Origin: Rhopalosiphum padi
Lineage: Eukaryota; Arthropoda; Insecta; Hemiptera; Aphididae
Length of the DNA stretch: 64,000 nt
Reading direction: 5' to 3'
Assembly (NCBI RefSeq): GCF_020882245.1
Contig: NC_083598.1
Location: 70,809,714 to 70,873,713 of the forward strand
Within the stretch, counting starts at the first letter, position 1. Each line of letters opens with the position of its first letter. Positions 38,087 to 50,870 of this stretch are shown one piece after another. The notes beneath the pieces were generated by a model. It was given only the letters and a program-made list of their open reading frames with translations. It did no database searches and was not told the DNA's origin. Made by a program: the position numbers and the translations under genes.

Positions 38087-39244
38087 TCTTAACCCTTCCA
38101 CTAAGTTTTCATAATTTAAACAATCACGTGCCGGACGTAAAATGATACGATGATAATACATTTTTTACACTATACCTATAGTTGTAAGTACATCGTTCAA
38201 CGAGCGACTGCAGAGTAATGAATAGCGCGGATGAGCCGAGTACAATCTGAAAAACCGAATTGTTATTATATTTTGATCCGTAGTCAAAATTTAAGAAAAT
38301 ATATTATTAATAACATTTTGTGATTAAAAAATGAATATCTATTATATGTGAGTATATAAATATATTACGTTTATTTGTATAATAAATATGAATAAATAAA
38401 CCAAACGTCATTACTCTAATACGATATGGTCTTACAAATATACCGGTAACATGTATTATACATCGATAAAATAATAACTTAATAAATTAAATGCCTACAT
38501 CGACAATATAATAATAATGATATCATATAAATAGATTTATATTATTTTAATTTCAAGCGAATAATATTAATAAATAATAAATACAAATATAATAATTAAT
38601 ATTTATAAATATATATGTAATATAAATAATCATATAAATTAATGGTATTGGTTGCCAACATAATAAATATTAAATAAATTAACGCGGGATCGAAGCTCTT
38701 GAAAGTCATCGAGGCAGGTATAATATAACGTTATAACTTATACCCAAACCTCAACTGGCTCGACTTTTACAAAGTATAAAATAAGAAAATACTCGCACGC
38801 AAATAATACGATGCTGAATTCAACAAATAAAATCGTACAGCCGATAAAATTGGTCGATTCACATACATACATATTACCTATGGAATGTTTATGACATAAA
38901 AATAAATTATATATTATATGGATCCTACTGCCGATAAAACGAGGCAGGGAAGTCGCCCTTATTCCTTAAATTCATTTTTATCTTACAAGTACCTAAATAT
39001 CCAAACCGCTTAAATTAAAAACTAATCATATTTATATACCTATATCAGATATGAAAAGTACCTATTATATTATATTATTAATTATTATATAGATCGATAT
39101 ATTTTTTTTCCTTGCTTCGGGTCTCTAAAATCCACGTCGTTGCTGCATTATACGTTAATAATAATAATAAATAATAATTATAATCTTAACGATAATATTA
39201 AAATATTATTCTTAATCATTATCGTGTCGTCGTCGTTCAGCTGT
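38087..39244. other. Intergenic, LARP6 3' side
   Basis: Very AT-rich with many AATAAT-type runs. It presumably includes the 3' untranslated region of the minus-strand LARP6 gene. No gene seen. Confidence 0.45.
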
Positions 39245-41146
39245 TCATTCGTAAAGAGTGGAATCCAACATCGGTTCTCGTTGGAAACCGCGGCTGCCAC
39301 AACCGTCCGGGCCCTTGGGCATCCTCACCACGTTGTCTGGCGTCACGAGGCCCAAACTGGGCCTGCGTCCCCTGCCGCCCGACGAATCGGAGTCGACGGA
39401 CAGGCGACGACCCATGCCACCTTCGCCCATCGAAGACGAGCTGCTCTTACGCGACCAGTTGTGGAATCCGTCCCGGGGTTGGCTGCCGCAACAGAACTCC
39501 GACGTCGAGTCCTTGCGCATCATCATCTCGCCGCCGCTGTTGCTGCTGCTGCTGCTGCACCGCCTCATGTCGTAGTGATGGCCGTTGTCCTGTGTCGAGT
39601 GTCTGCGCATGGCCATAGGCTGTTGCTGCTGCTGTTGCGGTGGCGGCTGATTATGGCCACAACAACAGCACGGTTGCTGTTGTTGTTGTTCCGGGCCACG
39701 GTTGTTGGCCAAAGAGAAGCGGCGCATTCCGAATGTTTCCGGTATGGACACGCCGCTGCTGGAACGCGAACGGCCCGAGTAATAGCTCTCCGAACTCGAG
39801 TCCCAGCCAGACGACATACGCCTGTTGTGGCCGTAATCGCCGGTCTGTTGCATGTGGTGCTGCGGCGGCAATACGTACGAATCACGTCGCGAGTATCCGG
39901 ACGCGGAGCTGTCGGTGCCCGAGTCCCTGGACCATCTGCGCTGGTTCCACGACGAGTCGGACCGCATGAGCGTGTTGGCCGACACCTTGCGCTGCATGCG
40001 CATCTTTTGCCTGTCCTCCGCCTCGGAACCGCTCTGGCACGACGACGAGTACTCCGAGTCGAACAGCCGGTTCATCGGCGACTTCTTGGCGGCCGCTGTG
40101 GCCTTTTTCTTGGACGCGGGAGCGTTGAGCTCGAGCACGCACATGGACTGTCCGTCCTTGGCCTTTTCCGAGGACCAGTCTTTGCTCATCGCGTTGTGCG
40201 CCGACTCGGTGCGCACGAACTCGATCAACGCGCTTACGTTGCTGCCCATCTCCGGATGCTTGTTGACGAAATGACGGACGTCCGACGGTATGGGGTTGCC
40301 CGGACGGAGCACGCGGATCAACGCGATCTCACCGCAGCCGCGGAACAGCTCGGCCACCGACTCAATGGTCACCGGCTTCTCTTCGGCCAGGTTGATGGCC
40401 ACCACGGTCCGGGACGGCGTCGTCTGGTCGTACGCGGGCAGAGCCTCCTTACGCCTCAGCTTCGTTCCGGATTCGTTCACCTCCAGTTTCTCAGACCTGG
40501 TTATGGCGTATGCGACGGCCCGCCAGTCCTTGGCCAGGTGTTTCACCCGCTTGAACGACGAAATAAGCTTCAGCGACACGTATCCTTCCTTGTTGCGGCG
40601 GACGTGCTTCAGCAGGAACGCGTCCTTGACGATGTTCGCGTCCGAAAAGTAAAATTCCACCTGGTCGAGTATGCGCTTGGTGGTCTCTTCGTCGGGCGCC
40701 ACGAACGGCGTGGACTCGTCGCCGGACTTGAGCTGACCGCCCTCGTACGCCGAATCGGACGAATCCGTGTTGTTAATTCCGGCGGCGGCGGACGCGGCCG
40801 AGTGGTGCCGGCCACCGTCGTCGGTGCCCGATCCGCTCGAGTTGTTGGCGGACGACATGCCGGTTTGACTCAACGAACGCGGATAAAACGGCGCCGCGTC
40901 GTACGATAGCGATATGTCACTGTCCACGGACGACACGCTGGCGCGCTTCAGATCGAACGCCTTGCCGACGATCGGCAACGGGGCGGTTGTCTTGGTAGCG
41001 GGCAGTGGCGCTACGACCTCTTCGGTGAAGTCTCGGTCTCCGGTGGTCTCCGGTGTGGTCTCTACTGGACTCTGTTTTTCTTCGACGACGGACGCGATCT
41101 CCTGCTTGATCTGTTCCGTTTCGACTGTTGCGATCGTTGCTGCCAT
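39245..41146 (-). CDS. Larp6: La-related protein 6 (LARP6)
   Basis: RNA-binding protein of the La-module superfamily, acting in mRNA translation and stability (fly orthologue Achilles/Larp6). Single uninterrupted frame of 633 aa from ATG 41144-41146; the frame extends 14 codons upstream without an ATG. Order: acidic Ser/Thr-rich N-terminus; La motif about 151-237, with ILDQVEFYFSDANIVKD and RNKEGYVSLKLISSFKRVK; RRM-like domain about 246-342, with TVVAINL, ALIRVLRP and SALIEF; Lys-rich linker; long Ser/Arg-rich low-complexity region with two poly-Gln tracts (about 510-535); C-terminal LSA/SUZ-C motif VRMPKGPDGCGSRGFQR near 607-623, which marks LARP6 rather than LARP1, 4 or 7. Unlike its neighbours it is GC- and CpG-rich and intronless over the coding part. 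A long open frame on the opposite strand is only a shadow. Confidence 0.93.
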   Translation of the reverse strand: MAATIATVETEQIKQEIASVVEEKQSPVETTPETTGDRDFTEEVVAPLPATKTTAPLPIVGKAFDLKRASVSSVDSDISLSYDAAPFYPRSLSQTGMSSANNSSGSGTDDGGRHHSAASAAAGINNTDSSDSAYEGGQLKSGDESTPFVAPDEETTKRILDQVEFYFSDANIVKDAFLLKHVRRNKEGYVSLKLISSFKRVKHLAKDWRAVAYAITRSEKLEVNESGTKLRRKEALPAYDQTTPSRTVVAINLAEEKPVTIESVAELFRGCGEIALIRVLRPGNPIPSDVRHFVNKHPEMGSNVSALIEFVRTESAHNAMSKDWSSEKAKDGQSMCVLELNAPASKKKATAAAKKSPMNRLFDSEYSSSCQSGSEAEDRQKMRMQRKVSANTLMRSDSSWNQRRWSRDSGTDSSASGYSRRDSYVLPPQHHMQQTGDYGHNRRMSSGWDSSSESYYSGRSRSSSGVSIPETFGMRRFSLANNRGPEQQQQQPCCCCGHNQPPPQQQQQQPMAMRRHSTQDNGHHYDMRRCSSSSSNSGGEMMMRKDSTSEFCCGSQPRDGFHNWSRKSSSSSMGEGGMGRRLSVDSDSSGGRGRRPSLGLVTPDNVVRMPKGPDGCGSRGFQREPMLDSTLYE

Positions 41147-41295
41147 CGTTTGCGCGCGAACACTCACCACATCACACGAAACCCGCAACGGCGTCGGTCA
41201 AAACGCGAATAATCTATATATCAGGTATGTGCTTATGTTTCGAATTGCACTATGCGCACAGACACACGCGCACACACACTCGTTGTTGGCACACT

Positions 41296-41318
41296 AACAC
41301 ACACACACACACACACAC
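41296..41318. repeat. (AC)n microsatellite
   Basis: About eleven AC units directly upstream of LARP6. Confidence 0.85.
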
Positions 41319-41455
41319 GTACGCGAAACGGGTTTTCCGAAACGCACGCGTCTTATGTCTCGTCGTCGTCGACGCGCGTTGTAGAAATCGAAAGTAACAC
41401 ACACGAGCTCACACGCGCGCGCGGCAACCCCCCCGAACACTATATAATGTTATGG

Positions 41456-41478
41456 TAATAATAATAATAATAATAATT
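41456..41478. repeat. (TAA)n microsatellite
   Basis: Seven or so TAA units; a (TTA)n tract follows around 41499-41520, able to pair with it as a stem. Confidence 0.75.
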
Positions 41479-42300
41479 GTGCACACACGGTTTCGTGTAT
41501 TATTATTATTATTATTAATATTATTATCGGGTTATTCTGTTGCGGCGGCGGTCACAAACGCGCACTCGCTCTCGTTATTATGTGTACGACGGCGTATTCG
41601 ACGATATTCGAACGAAACGCACCCCCTGGCTGCAGGTGGCGGCTGTCAGGTAAATATGTCGTCGGCGTCGACGGTCCGCGGTCGTCTGTGCGGCAGCGCG
41701 GGATTTATGGTGTCGGTGGCGACGGGTCGCGTATTTAATCTACGGCTGTACGTATTAAAAAATCAACTAAAACGCTGCCGCGGCGTTCACCTGCTTATAT
41801 AACATGTGCGCCGATCCGTCCAGGGTTATTGGACCGCCGGCGGTTCAATGTCGCCGGGCCCCCACCGCGGCCGCCGGCGGAACGCCGCGCGACGGCCCGT
41901 CCGCCGACGTGTCGTGTTGTCCCGTGCGCGCGCGACGAGCGAGAGAGCGAGAGCGAGCCGTTTTTATCCCGCACACCGAACACGTATATGGATAACATTA
42001 TATGTGGGGTGTGTGAGTGCGCGCGCGGTATTATTGAGTACACCGATTTACGCCTTTTACTCTCGACGACGGCGGCGGCGGCGGCGGTGGCGGTTATTAC
42101 GCGTTGTTGTTTACTTCACTTCCGATTCGCACTGTCCCGCACACTCGTCGTTATAATATGCGCGCGCGTTCTCTTCCTTGTTCCGGACACCGCGGCATTG
42201 AGACTTTAATGTACATGTAATGTCGAAGTGTTCGCGAGCGTGTGTGTGAGTGTGTGCGCGCGCCCAGGACCTTGGGCGTGAAGGTGGCCGCCTGGATCGA

Positions 42301-42512
42301 GTCTGTATATTATCTCCTTTATTATACATAATAAAAGGTATATAATATATTATTATTATTATTCGAACAAACGTCGTGGTCGCCACAAACCATATTATGA
42401 ATATATTATACCTATGTACTTACATACATATATATAAGTATATAATACATAATACGCGAAGAAACGCTTGCGCTCAATATTAATAGAAGAGAAAAAATTT
42501 TTAGCCATATAC
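42301..42512. other. AT-rich spacer
   Basis: AT-rich simple-sequence runs (TTATTA, TATATA); no gene. Confidence 0.4.
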
Positions 42513-42910
42513 AGGGTGATATTCATCGAGCAAATATGATTTTCTGATATTTTAAAAACCATATTTTTAAATTCTTGAGATTTGTTTAGACTTCTGAAAC
42601 AACATAATATGCTGCAGACGCCGCAGTAGAGGTACAAACTTTTGTTTTTCAAATGAGAGCCCCCCTAAAAGGGGAGGCCTTTTCTATTGTAAATTATTTA
42701 TTAGTGGATAATTTTTCTGAAAATATCGTATCGAGATGTAACTGAGTCAAAATTCCAAATGGTAGTTTTAAGTTAATTTTCAAAAAAAATTATTTTACAT
42801 TTATTTGAAAAATAGAAATTTGTATTAACACAAGATATTTTTTAAATAATAAAAAAAATTCAAGAATTTAAAATTTAGTCTAAATATATTTAAAATGTCC
42901 AAGACTCAAA
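42513..42910 (+). mobile_element. Decayed MITE-like repeat
   Basis: Begins CAGGGTGATATTCATCGAGC, a start resembling the CAGGGTGATTC end of the 2797 element but diverging afterwards. It contains a short hairpin CCCCCCTAAAAGGGG near 42660. There is no coding capacity and the right end is not found. Confidence 0.4.
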
Positions 42911-44615
42911 AGGGTTATAGCGTGCCTATTGAATCACTGTGTATAAAAGGTTATTTCACCTGGTTATTATTGATTCTATATTTTTATATAGTTTTATATT
43001 ATACAATTCGTATAGGTTTATTGTAAGTGGTGTGTGTATTATAAGGTCCTTCAGACGAATTTGGTAAATTTTTACGCTTATCTCCCCCCCACACCCACAC
43101 ATCGATATTGGGCAGGTATATTGCAATGTATATAATATATTAATATCCGTTTGTATTCGGCGCGGAAACGCGAAACAATAGAAATTATCATCTTGTAACG
43201 TATTGTAATGTACAGTCGAGTATATATCCTAATGTTCTACATATATACTCCGAATTTGTCCTTGATTGTTATATTTTTTTTCAAATCCTTTTTCGGCGAT
43301 AACGTCTATACGATGAAACGTTTTCGGGGACTGTCCGAGACGACTAGACATAATGCATGTCGTGCATCAGCTGCGTATAACTGTCTGAATGTCAGACAAT
43401 GACATTTTATGATCGGACCCTAGCTGGAACGGTTTTCTTTAAATGGTTCAAATGGTTCAATATATCTCATACATTATTAGTATTTCCTAATTTCCTATGA
43501 ATGTTGTAAAATAAACCATATATTGTATAAGGGCGACTTCCGTTTAATAGAAATAATACCGTAATATTATAATGATATAACCTTTTTCGTTCGCTATTCG
43601 ATTCTTAACGGTGCGATGAATGTATTTATTCTTTTTGACTAGTCTATATATTTTTACATGATTATTAGTTATTGATTAGAGTTTAACTCACGTGTACTTA
43701 ATTGCAATTAGTTAGGTAGTAAATAGGCACCTACGTTTGACATTACATCACACACACTTTGCCACTTTGGAAATAATACCGTTGTTTTTAGAATATATAT
43801 TAGGTATATAGGAATACCAAATACACGGTGATAAACTAATAAATTCAATTACTCATACCTTAACCGGCTTAATCAAATAAATTTCAGATCTAATGTTTGC
43901 GGTTATAATATTATATAATTATGATTAATAAGTAATCATAATCAACCAGTTTCTTAAAATTTACTTAACATTTTACAATATCGAAAGTATTTTAGCATTC
44001 TGATTTAATCCTCCACAATAGCTCATTTACATATTATACATATTTAATTTTTTCAGACGGCTTAACTACTACCTTGAAGACCCAATCAAATCAACTTTTT
44101 TCTTAAAATTATATAATTGAAATATAAAATAATTTTTAATTTACTGTTTTTAATACTTATTCGGTATTCCAACACACAAAGTAAATAATAGAATTGTGAT
44201 GAATACTTTATTTAACTATAACAATTTTTTAATTTATTGCTTGTCCAAAAATCTGTTAGAAATTTGCTAATAATTTAATTATAAAATAATTTGACAATTA
44301 ATGTCCATTAATATTTTATTTCTATATTAATAATCATGCCATATTAACTTAATTATAGTAAGTAAGTAATAAACAAATTAGATCCAAATGTTATGCGTAA
44401 CACGTTTGATGTTTATGGTTAGTCAATTATCCTTGAACGTATGTATTTAAAATTTATCAAAATGATTAGGGTAAGCGCTAATACATTTTACACGTATACA
44501 CCTATGTGAGTTAATAATATGTATATCATCTATAGAAGGCAATAATAAGAAAATAAATCTTTAAGAGTTTGTGTGTGTGTATTCTTATATTTTTCAACTC
44601 TTTCGAAATAAATAT

Positions 44616-44870
44616 TTATTTTCTGATACTATGCCCTTTAAATTTAAAACCTTGACTTTTAAGGTTTTTCATGTAATATGTTATCACTGAGAAGAGTTTA
44701 ATTTGTTTTTGTTCAACTGTTCTACATTTATCACCATATTCGTAGGCCATTTTGCATTGAACCAACGCACCAACCCGCATAACGGTCATAATAAAAGCAT
44801 AAAAAGCAAGTTTCGATAACGTGTGAAAATTTCCCTTGAAAATAATTTTGTATACTGTTAAACACGTCAT
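44616..44870 (-). CDS. Hypothetical 84-codon open frame
   Basis: Open from ATG 44868-44870 to a stop at 44616. The peptide has one hydrophobic stretch (LAFYAFIMTVMRVGALV) and a basic C-terminus (GFKFKGHSIRK). I see no homology, no flanking splice sites I trust and no promoter. It may be random or a fragment of a membrane protein gene. Confidence 0.15.
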   Translation of the reverse strand: MTCLTVYKIIFKGNFHTLSKLAFYAFIMTVMRVGALVQCKMAYEYGDKCRTVEQKQIKLFSVITYYMKNLKSQGFKFKGHSIRK

Positions 44871-45846
44871 TCGTAAATATCTAGGTATTACAATTCCATA
44901 TATAATGTTATTTTATAACATTTAAATGGGTTATATAGATTATAGAATATGTCTAGGTCATATTTATAAATTCAAGAAAATCCTTTTCGTAAATCAATTT
45001 TTCAGTGTTATTTGTATTACGCTGATAGACTATTCTCTCGACCTTTGCGAACACAACAAAACGTGTTCAGCAATTAGTGTTTTATAACAGATACGCGATA
45101 TCGCGCAATCAAAAATATATTTACATCGAACAAGACCAAAGGCTACCGGGTCATTGCCATGTATTCCGAACACGTTAATTAAACGATATGAGATGATCTA
45201 ATCCGATATTGTTGATTTACACAAAAAATAAAAATTTTACCTAAACCGGTACGTTGGGTACCTATATAATATACATATTGTGATGATATAATAATTGATA
45301 AATATGCTCGCCATCCTCACGAAGATCCATTCTTATATAGGTATTCCGTTTGTTTTGATAACACTATAATACCTATAATATACCACATGGATTTATGGAC
45401 AGCTCTAAACGTATCGTGCTCAAATCTGAAATACAAAAAACTGAAACACTTTAAAATATTCACTGCATAATACGAAATACGCCGGTGACAAAGACACAGC
45501 ATGCGCGTGGCGTTTAAATGCTGTAGGTAAATACGTAGGTAGACGTACCGCACAAGTCTTCCTTCATTCGTGCGTTAAACCGTTCAAGGCAAACGCTAAC
45601 CGAGAACGCATTGTCAGAATAACGATTCAGAATAAAGCATTAAACGCGGGATATGATATTTCAGACTAAATATTTTATTTTTTCAGTCAAATATCTTGTC
45701 GACGTCGCTTTCGATTTGGTCAGTTTGTTTGCGTGTGTATATAAAATTATAATATATTGTGTGGCATTATGCTTGCTATATGCTATACGCGAGTAAAGTT
45801 GCGCCGTCAATTTTGACATTCTGACTGTTGGTATAATTAATATAAT

Positions 45847-45884
45847 ATATTACATATATATATATATATATATATGTGTAATAT
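45847..45884. repeat. (TA)n tract inside an inverted repeat
   Basis: ATATTACA and TGTAATAT flank an 11-unit or so TA run, so the whole block can fold back perfectly except for one GT step. Confidence 0.7.
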
Positions 45885-46253
45885 AATACAGTAGATACGT
45901 ATAACTGTTCTGATTATTGTCGTTCAATATAAGTATTACCTACATTATTATACCGTTTTAAAAATATCGGTCACGTTTACTGCAATAAATCAATAGTATG
46001 AATAATACAATATTAATTTAATTTTAATATTTAATTATTTTTGTTGATTTCTTAACTTCTAAATTTAAAACAATGATAGCGCTGTTACCTACTATAATAT
46101 TTAATAGTTAATAAACTATTATAATAACAATCATTTTTTAATGTTATAAAAATATTTGAATTGAGAAAACATCTATACAAAGTAAAGTACCTACATGTTA
46201 CATGTATATTATTATATTTTTTATCATAAAAAACAATATATTATTAAATCCAG

Positions 46254-46361
46254 GAAGCAAACTTCACATCGGTTGTTGCCAACGAGATTTGGGCGATAGT
46301 GCGTGATCTAGGAGAATTCAGGGTCATCGAGTTTGAAAACGATTTGTATGACCAACGATAA
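46254..46361 (+). CDS. Candidate terminal exon, unknown gene
   Basis: After an AAATCCAG acceptor-like site, 35 codons stay open to a TAA at 46359-46361. The peptide begins EANFTSVVANEIWAIV and ends EFENDLYDQR: mixed hydrophobic and charged, protein-like, and more GC-rich than the adjacent DNA. The opposite strand is also open over this part, so strand is not certain. No upstream exon or family identified; it could be the last exon of a long-intron gene. Confidence 0.33.
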   Translation, partial: EANFTSVVANEIWAIVRDLGEFRVIEFENDLYDQR

Positions 46362-49300
46362 TCATTATTTAAATTCCCATAGCGACCTACAATTTCTTTG
46401 CATATTAAGTCGAAACAGTAAAAAAAAGTGCAGCATTTCAACAAACCAAACTCAATGTAAATTAATTATTATTCATTACAAAATACTTACTGCTACAGTT
46501 ACAAAATTTAAAATTACTTGGATTTTAATATATCGTATGAGTACTATACTTTTATTGCCTGAAATAAAATTGATACGTTGTACAATGTATATGAAATAGA
46601 TATTTGTCAGCTTTTTTTTTTAACGTAATCAAAACCTAAAGCAAAATTTAATTTTTGGCACAGATTACACCAGAATCTATTCCACCAATTATTTAGTTTA
46701 TATGTAGTTTACACAGGTTCTGTATAGTCTATAATATGATGAAATTGTATTTTATTAATAAGGCTATAGCTAGTGGTTAGAAAATTATATCGGCATATCG
46801 TAACGCTCATAATTGGTTTAAGACAAGACAAGTTAGAAACAGCTTGAAATCGTTGTAACGATTAAACAATATTATTGTATAATATTTGGACGTTTCAAAA
46901 TATATAATTTGAGTAATTTGACAATATTGAATATAGTGTTATATATTTATATGCTTAATAACGTGATTATAATATTGATTAGACAATATACGGTGTATAC
47001 CTAACCTGACAATGGCCTACTCAGTTTTTTCGAAATAAGAGGGACAATATGAATTTTTTATTATTCTCAAATAAGCTTACAACCAAAACATGTATATTAT
47101 TAATTTTATCTGCAGATTCTAAATATTTACAATAATGTATATCATTAATATGTAATTGTGTGTATGAGGAATTAATATAGTATATAGATGTACCTATGTT
47201 ATTACTTATTAGTTATTATACTTATTAGTAACATCTTGGCGTAGTTCAATTTCCAACGATGGCGGTAAATGTGCTTTTACTTTATCATAGTATATTATAT
47301 TTTTATCAGTCTACTTAGCTTATATGAAAAATGAAAAATCCATTAGAAAAAATATTGAAATTATGAATTTTTATTTTAATAATAAATTGTGAGAAATCAA
47401 TAAACAAAAAAATCCAAAGTGAAGGTTTTGCACCCTCATCCCCTCTTCGACCTTACCCAATAGTTAACACGCAACTGTAATCTGCAGTAATTCGTATAGG
47501 TAACATAATTAAAGGTACGACAATTAATATATGTACGAGAGATACTATGATTATATCCGGTGTGAAGGTTTCTAACATATAATACGTTAGAATATTAGGA
47601 AAAAAATCAGCCTATTCCATATTTTTGCGAAACGAATTTAACCCTGGCAAATTATTTTTTTATATATATTTAATATTTATACATATATGTATATATATAA
47701 TACCTGAGGACTGAATAATAATGTAGTCAAAAAACACAATTTTGCTATGATGTTATGCCAATTTCAACAATATAATGTAATACACAAAATATACCGGAGT
47801 CAGTTTTTATTTTCGTTTCATTAACCGACCTCGTACAAGGAAAGGTACTTACAACGCCAACACGACGGCTTGAACAGAAACACACGAAGTATTATCTACT
47901 ATACTTGCTCGTTAACTCAGTAATATATTATACCCCTGTTCGAGTGACGAGTATAGAATGAAAATACAATTTTTCAATACCATTGGTCAAGGCAATTGAA
48001 ATACCAGCTGACAATGAAATCCGAATAGATTATTCCGTGCAGCGATGTTCGTCCTACTCTGAGCGATAAATGGCCGTAGCTGATGGTAATATTAAAAACA
48101 TTATAATTTTTGAAATAAATAATAACACACTAATAATTAATATCGCGTTTCGTCGACCAATTATATAATAAATTTATAGGTATATATATTATACCTATAT
48201 GTATGAAAAAAATAATACAAAATTCGTTCGTTTAAAGTTTAAACCATATCAAAAAATTGTATTACCCACATTATATTTTATTTCACGGAAAACGAAAAAT
48301 CGCTGTAATATAAGCATATTATAACTTTGTTAATTAGCGCTGTTCAAATATCCACAATTCGCTCTCGATCACTATCTCTATATTATAATAGTTGCAGTTA
48401 GCTAGATGTATGGGCATCAGGAAATTAGGTTCCAGTTAAGTGGAATATCCATATAGATGCCGGTTCGATAGCGCCGACAGACTTATGGATTTCACGGTTT
48501 TTTTGATAAAGAACTGTTTATTAATGGTAATTTTTGTTCTGTATAATTCATATTATAATTGTATGTAATTCAAAAACAATGTTCAATAATTATTCGTAAG
48601 GAAATAATTATTTCTATAGTTATGCTATGATAATATATAATAAATATTATTTTTTGAATTTTAATTAAATAACACACATATAATTTAATGTGTAATATAA
48701 AAAGTATCTACTCTTCCAGTAAGATTGTATAAAACATAGTCAAATTATCAATACTAAATTAATTATAAATAATAAAAGAAAACTAAATATACATTAGTAA
48801 AATGATACAAAAAATATAACAAATCAGATTTATCAGATTTTTATAATATAAAATATTAACGATGGACTATATTGTCTATCTATACTTTATTAAGTAATTA
48901 AGTATATAAATCTATGTTTATACATAATATACATATGGTTTTATTTAGTTAGTTGACCATTCTGTAAAGTAGACTTAGTGGACTCTTTGTTTATGGATCC
49001 TTTTTCTATAGTTTAATATACACATTTAGACCTTAAATCATAATATATTATTATATGTATAAACATATTACAATGATTTATATTTTTTTCGGCATAACAA
49101 TGCAGTTGTGCTTTAACTTTTAAGGAACCAACAGCCTTAGTTTAAATTATTCTAAGGTACTAATAAATCGACGTATAATTTGTAGGTTTGTATATAATTT
49201 GGACCATTACCGGAAATGCGTTTGGAAGATAAAAAACATAACAAACTTGTGTTAAAATTGTTAAATTATAACGAAGACGTATACTTAACACGCATCATTT

Positions 49301-50703
49301 TATTGTTATATGGTATTCACTATGCATTATAGTTTACGGTATATTTAAACTATCATTAAACATTTAATAAAATTTACTGTTTAACACTTCTAAAGAGAAG
49401 TTTGTTCAGTGCATTAGTAACGTTGTGTAATCATGCAATAAAAATGGCGCTACAAAAATAATATATTGCCACAATAATGTTAATATAATATACTGATGCA
49501 CTAACGCATTACATGGGATATTTTTGACAAGGGGACTTTTGTATACAGATACAGTAGATACGTATAGGTACTAATTGTACAATGTGGTAAAAATAATGTT
49601 AATGAATGAAAGAACTTTTAAGAAGAGGAGGACTATGATTACTGGTATCGGTGTACACTAGTGGTATCTACAACTAGCCTTAACATTTTTAGGAAACGAT
49701 GACCTCTCCATAATTTTTCCAAAAATGTATCCATGGACGTCCACTCCCATACCACTAAATCTTTCCTATTAGCTATTTTCATTATACAAATAATAATTTG
49801 CGAATCAATTACATTCAGTCTACGTAGTTTAATTTTTCTTTTATTATTTTTTTAATGAGTGATGACATATTTTGTTATTCTCTGACATAGTGACATCTGT
49901 TATACTTACTATGGACTTGTAACTGCTATCAGTTAATATTTATAGTACCCCCACTAATGGTAAAAACACTAGGGACATGGAGATAGTATGATATTTTTAT
50001 TGTAAAACTGGAAGAGTACTTAATTATTATGCTATATAATAATCACATAGTAATTTGTGAGTATATAATAATACATCGATTAGATTCTGTACCAATTTTG
50101 CAACTTATGACTGATGAAAAAAAATATACAAGTGAATTAAAAATGTCATTTCAGATAGTGATATACAAATTCAAAGAATATCTTTTGTGGAGGAGAGCTT
50201 CATCCCCTCCTTGGTAGTTGGTGTTGTTATGTGATATGTATACCTTCAGGAACAACTTTTCACATGAATGCATTGCATTACGATTACAGTTATATTTATT
50301 AATATATAACAATGTATGTGCGAGTGGTGGATCCATGAGAATGGCTTTAGGGGTTGAGTTCCTTTAAAACCCCTTCATTTTTTTTAAAGTATACTAGGAA
50401 TAGTATAAGTACTTTTGTGCAGAATATTTAATTTAACGTTTAATTCGTATAATACAAAATGCGTGCTCATATAGTGATGGGGTGATTTATTTGAACCCCT
50501 AAAATGTCCACTGTGGATGATACCCCATTGTCGTGTGAACAAAATGTATTTACTGCTTAAGCAATATGCATTATGTTACAATAAATGTACTATTCTTTGC
50601 GCATTTAAAAAACCAGACCCCTAGATTTGTGTATATGATTATAAACTGCAGCAGATATTTATAAATATATGTTTTAATTATGAGCTTAAAAATTAGATTT
50701 CAG
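46362..50703. other. Gene-poor DNA
   Basis: No supported gene. A strong minus-strand donor (GTAAGTAC, about 47845-47852) follows moderately GC-rich sequence and might end a non-coding exon. 49610-49780 and 50185-50560 look like transposon relics. Confidence 0.35.
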
Positions 50704-50870
50704 GTTGTTCTCAGTTACACGAAATGAGTGACTGTAAAAGTCATGCTATAATACTGCAACTTATAGTACTTAAAAAATTAAGCAAAGAACACTCCCCGAG
50801 TCTTGGAGATTGTGTGCAAAATTTGATATTAATTATTCATTGTCTCCAAATCTATAAATCTCATACAAAC
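50704..50870 (+). CDS. Candidate internal exon, unknown gene
   Basis: A GATTTCAG acceptor ends at 50703 and a CAAAC/GTAAGTAC donor begins at 50871. Between them the frame starting at 50706 is open for all 55 codons. It includes MSDCKSHAIILQLIVLKKL and HSPSLGDCVQNLILIIHCLQ. The peptide is leucine/isoleucine-rich with helical character and several cysteines. Acceptor, open frame and consensus donor together exceed what random AT-rich DNA usually offers, but I have no homologue and no partner exons. Confidence 0.33.

Larger units (their letters stand above)
41147..42300 (-). promoter_or_regulatory. LARP6 CpG-rich upstream region
   Basis: GC- and CpG-dense DNA continues about 1.1 kb beyond the LARP6 start codon, as at broad, constitutively active promoters. 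It holds an (AC)n tract at 41296-41318, a (TAA)n tract at 41456-41478 and a GGC-rich triplet run near 42070-42095. Short GC-driven open frames on both strands have no protein character. No unique start site can be fixed. Confidence 0.5.
42911..46253. other. Gene-poor DNA
   Basis: No supported gene. A minus-strand frame of 84 codons at 44616-44870 has a varied amino-acid make-up (FYAFIMTVMRVGALVQCKM) and could be a relic, but I cannot match it. A (TA)n hairpin lies at 45847-45884. Confidence 0.4.

Noticed and set aside
39140..40909. 589-codon open frame on + opposite LARP6
   Set aside because: Arg/Val/His-rich, no domain, exactly antisense to a well-supported protein; long only because the gene is GC-rich and codon-biased.
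41144..41188. LARP6 start 14 codons upstream
   Set aside because: The upstream codon is TTG, not ATG; the first ATG is at 41144-41146.
41452..42209. Several overlapping + strand frames upstream of LARP6
   Set aside because: Low-complexity Arg/Ala/Ser frames from the CpG-rich promoter region; mutually overlapping and without motifs.
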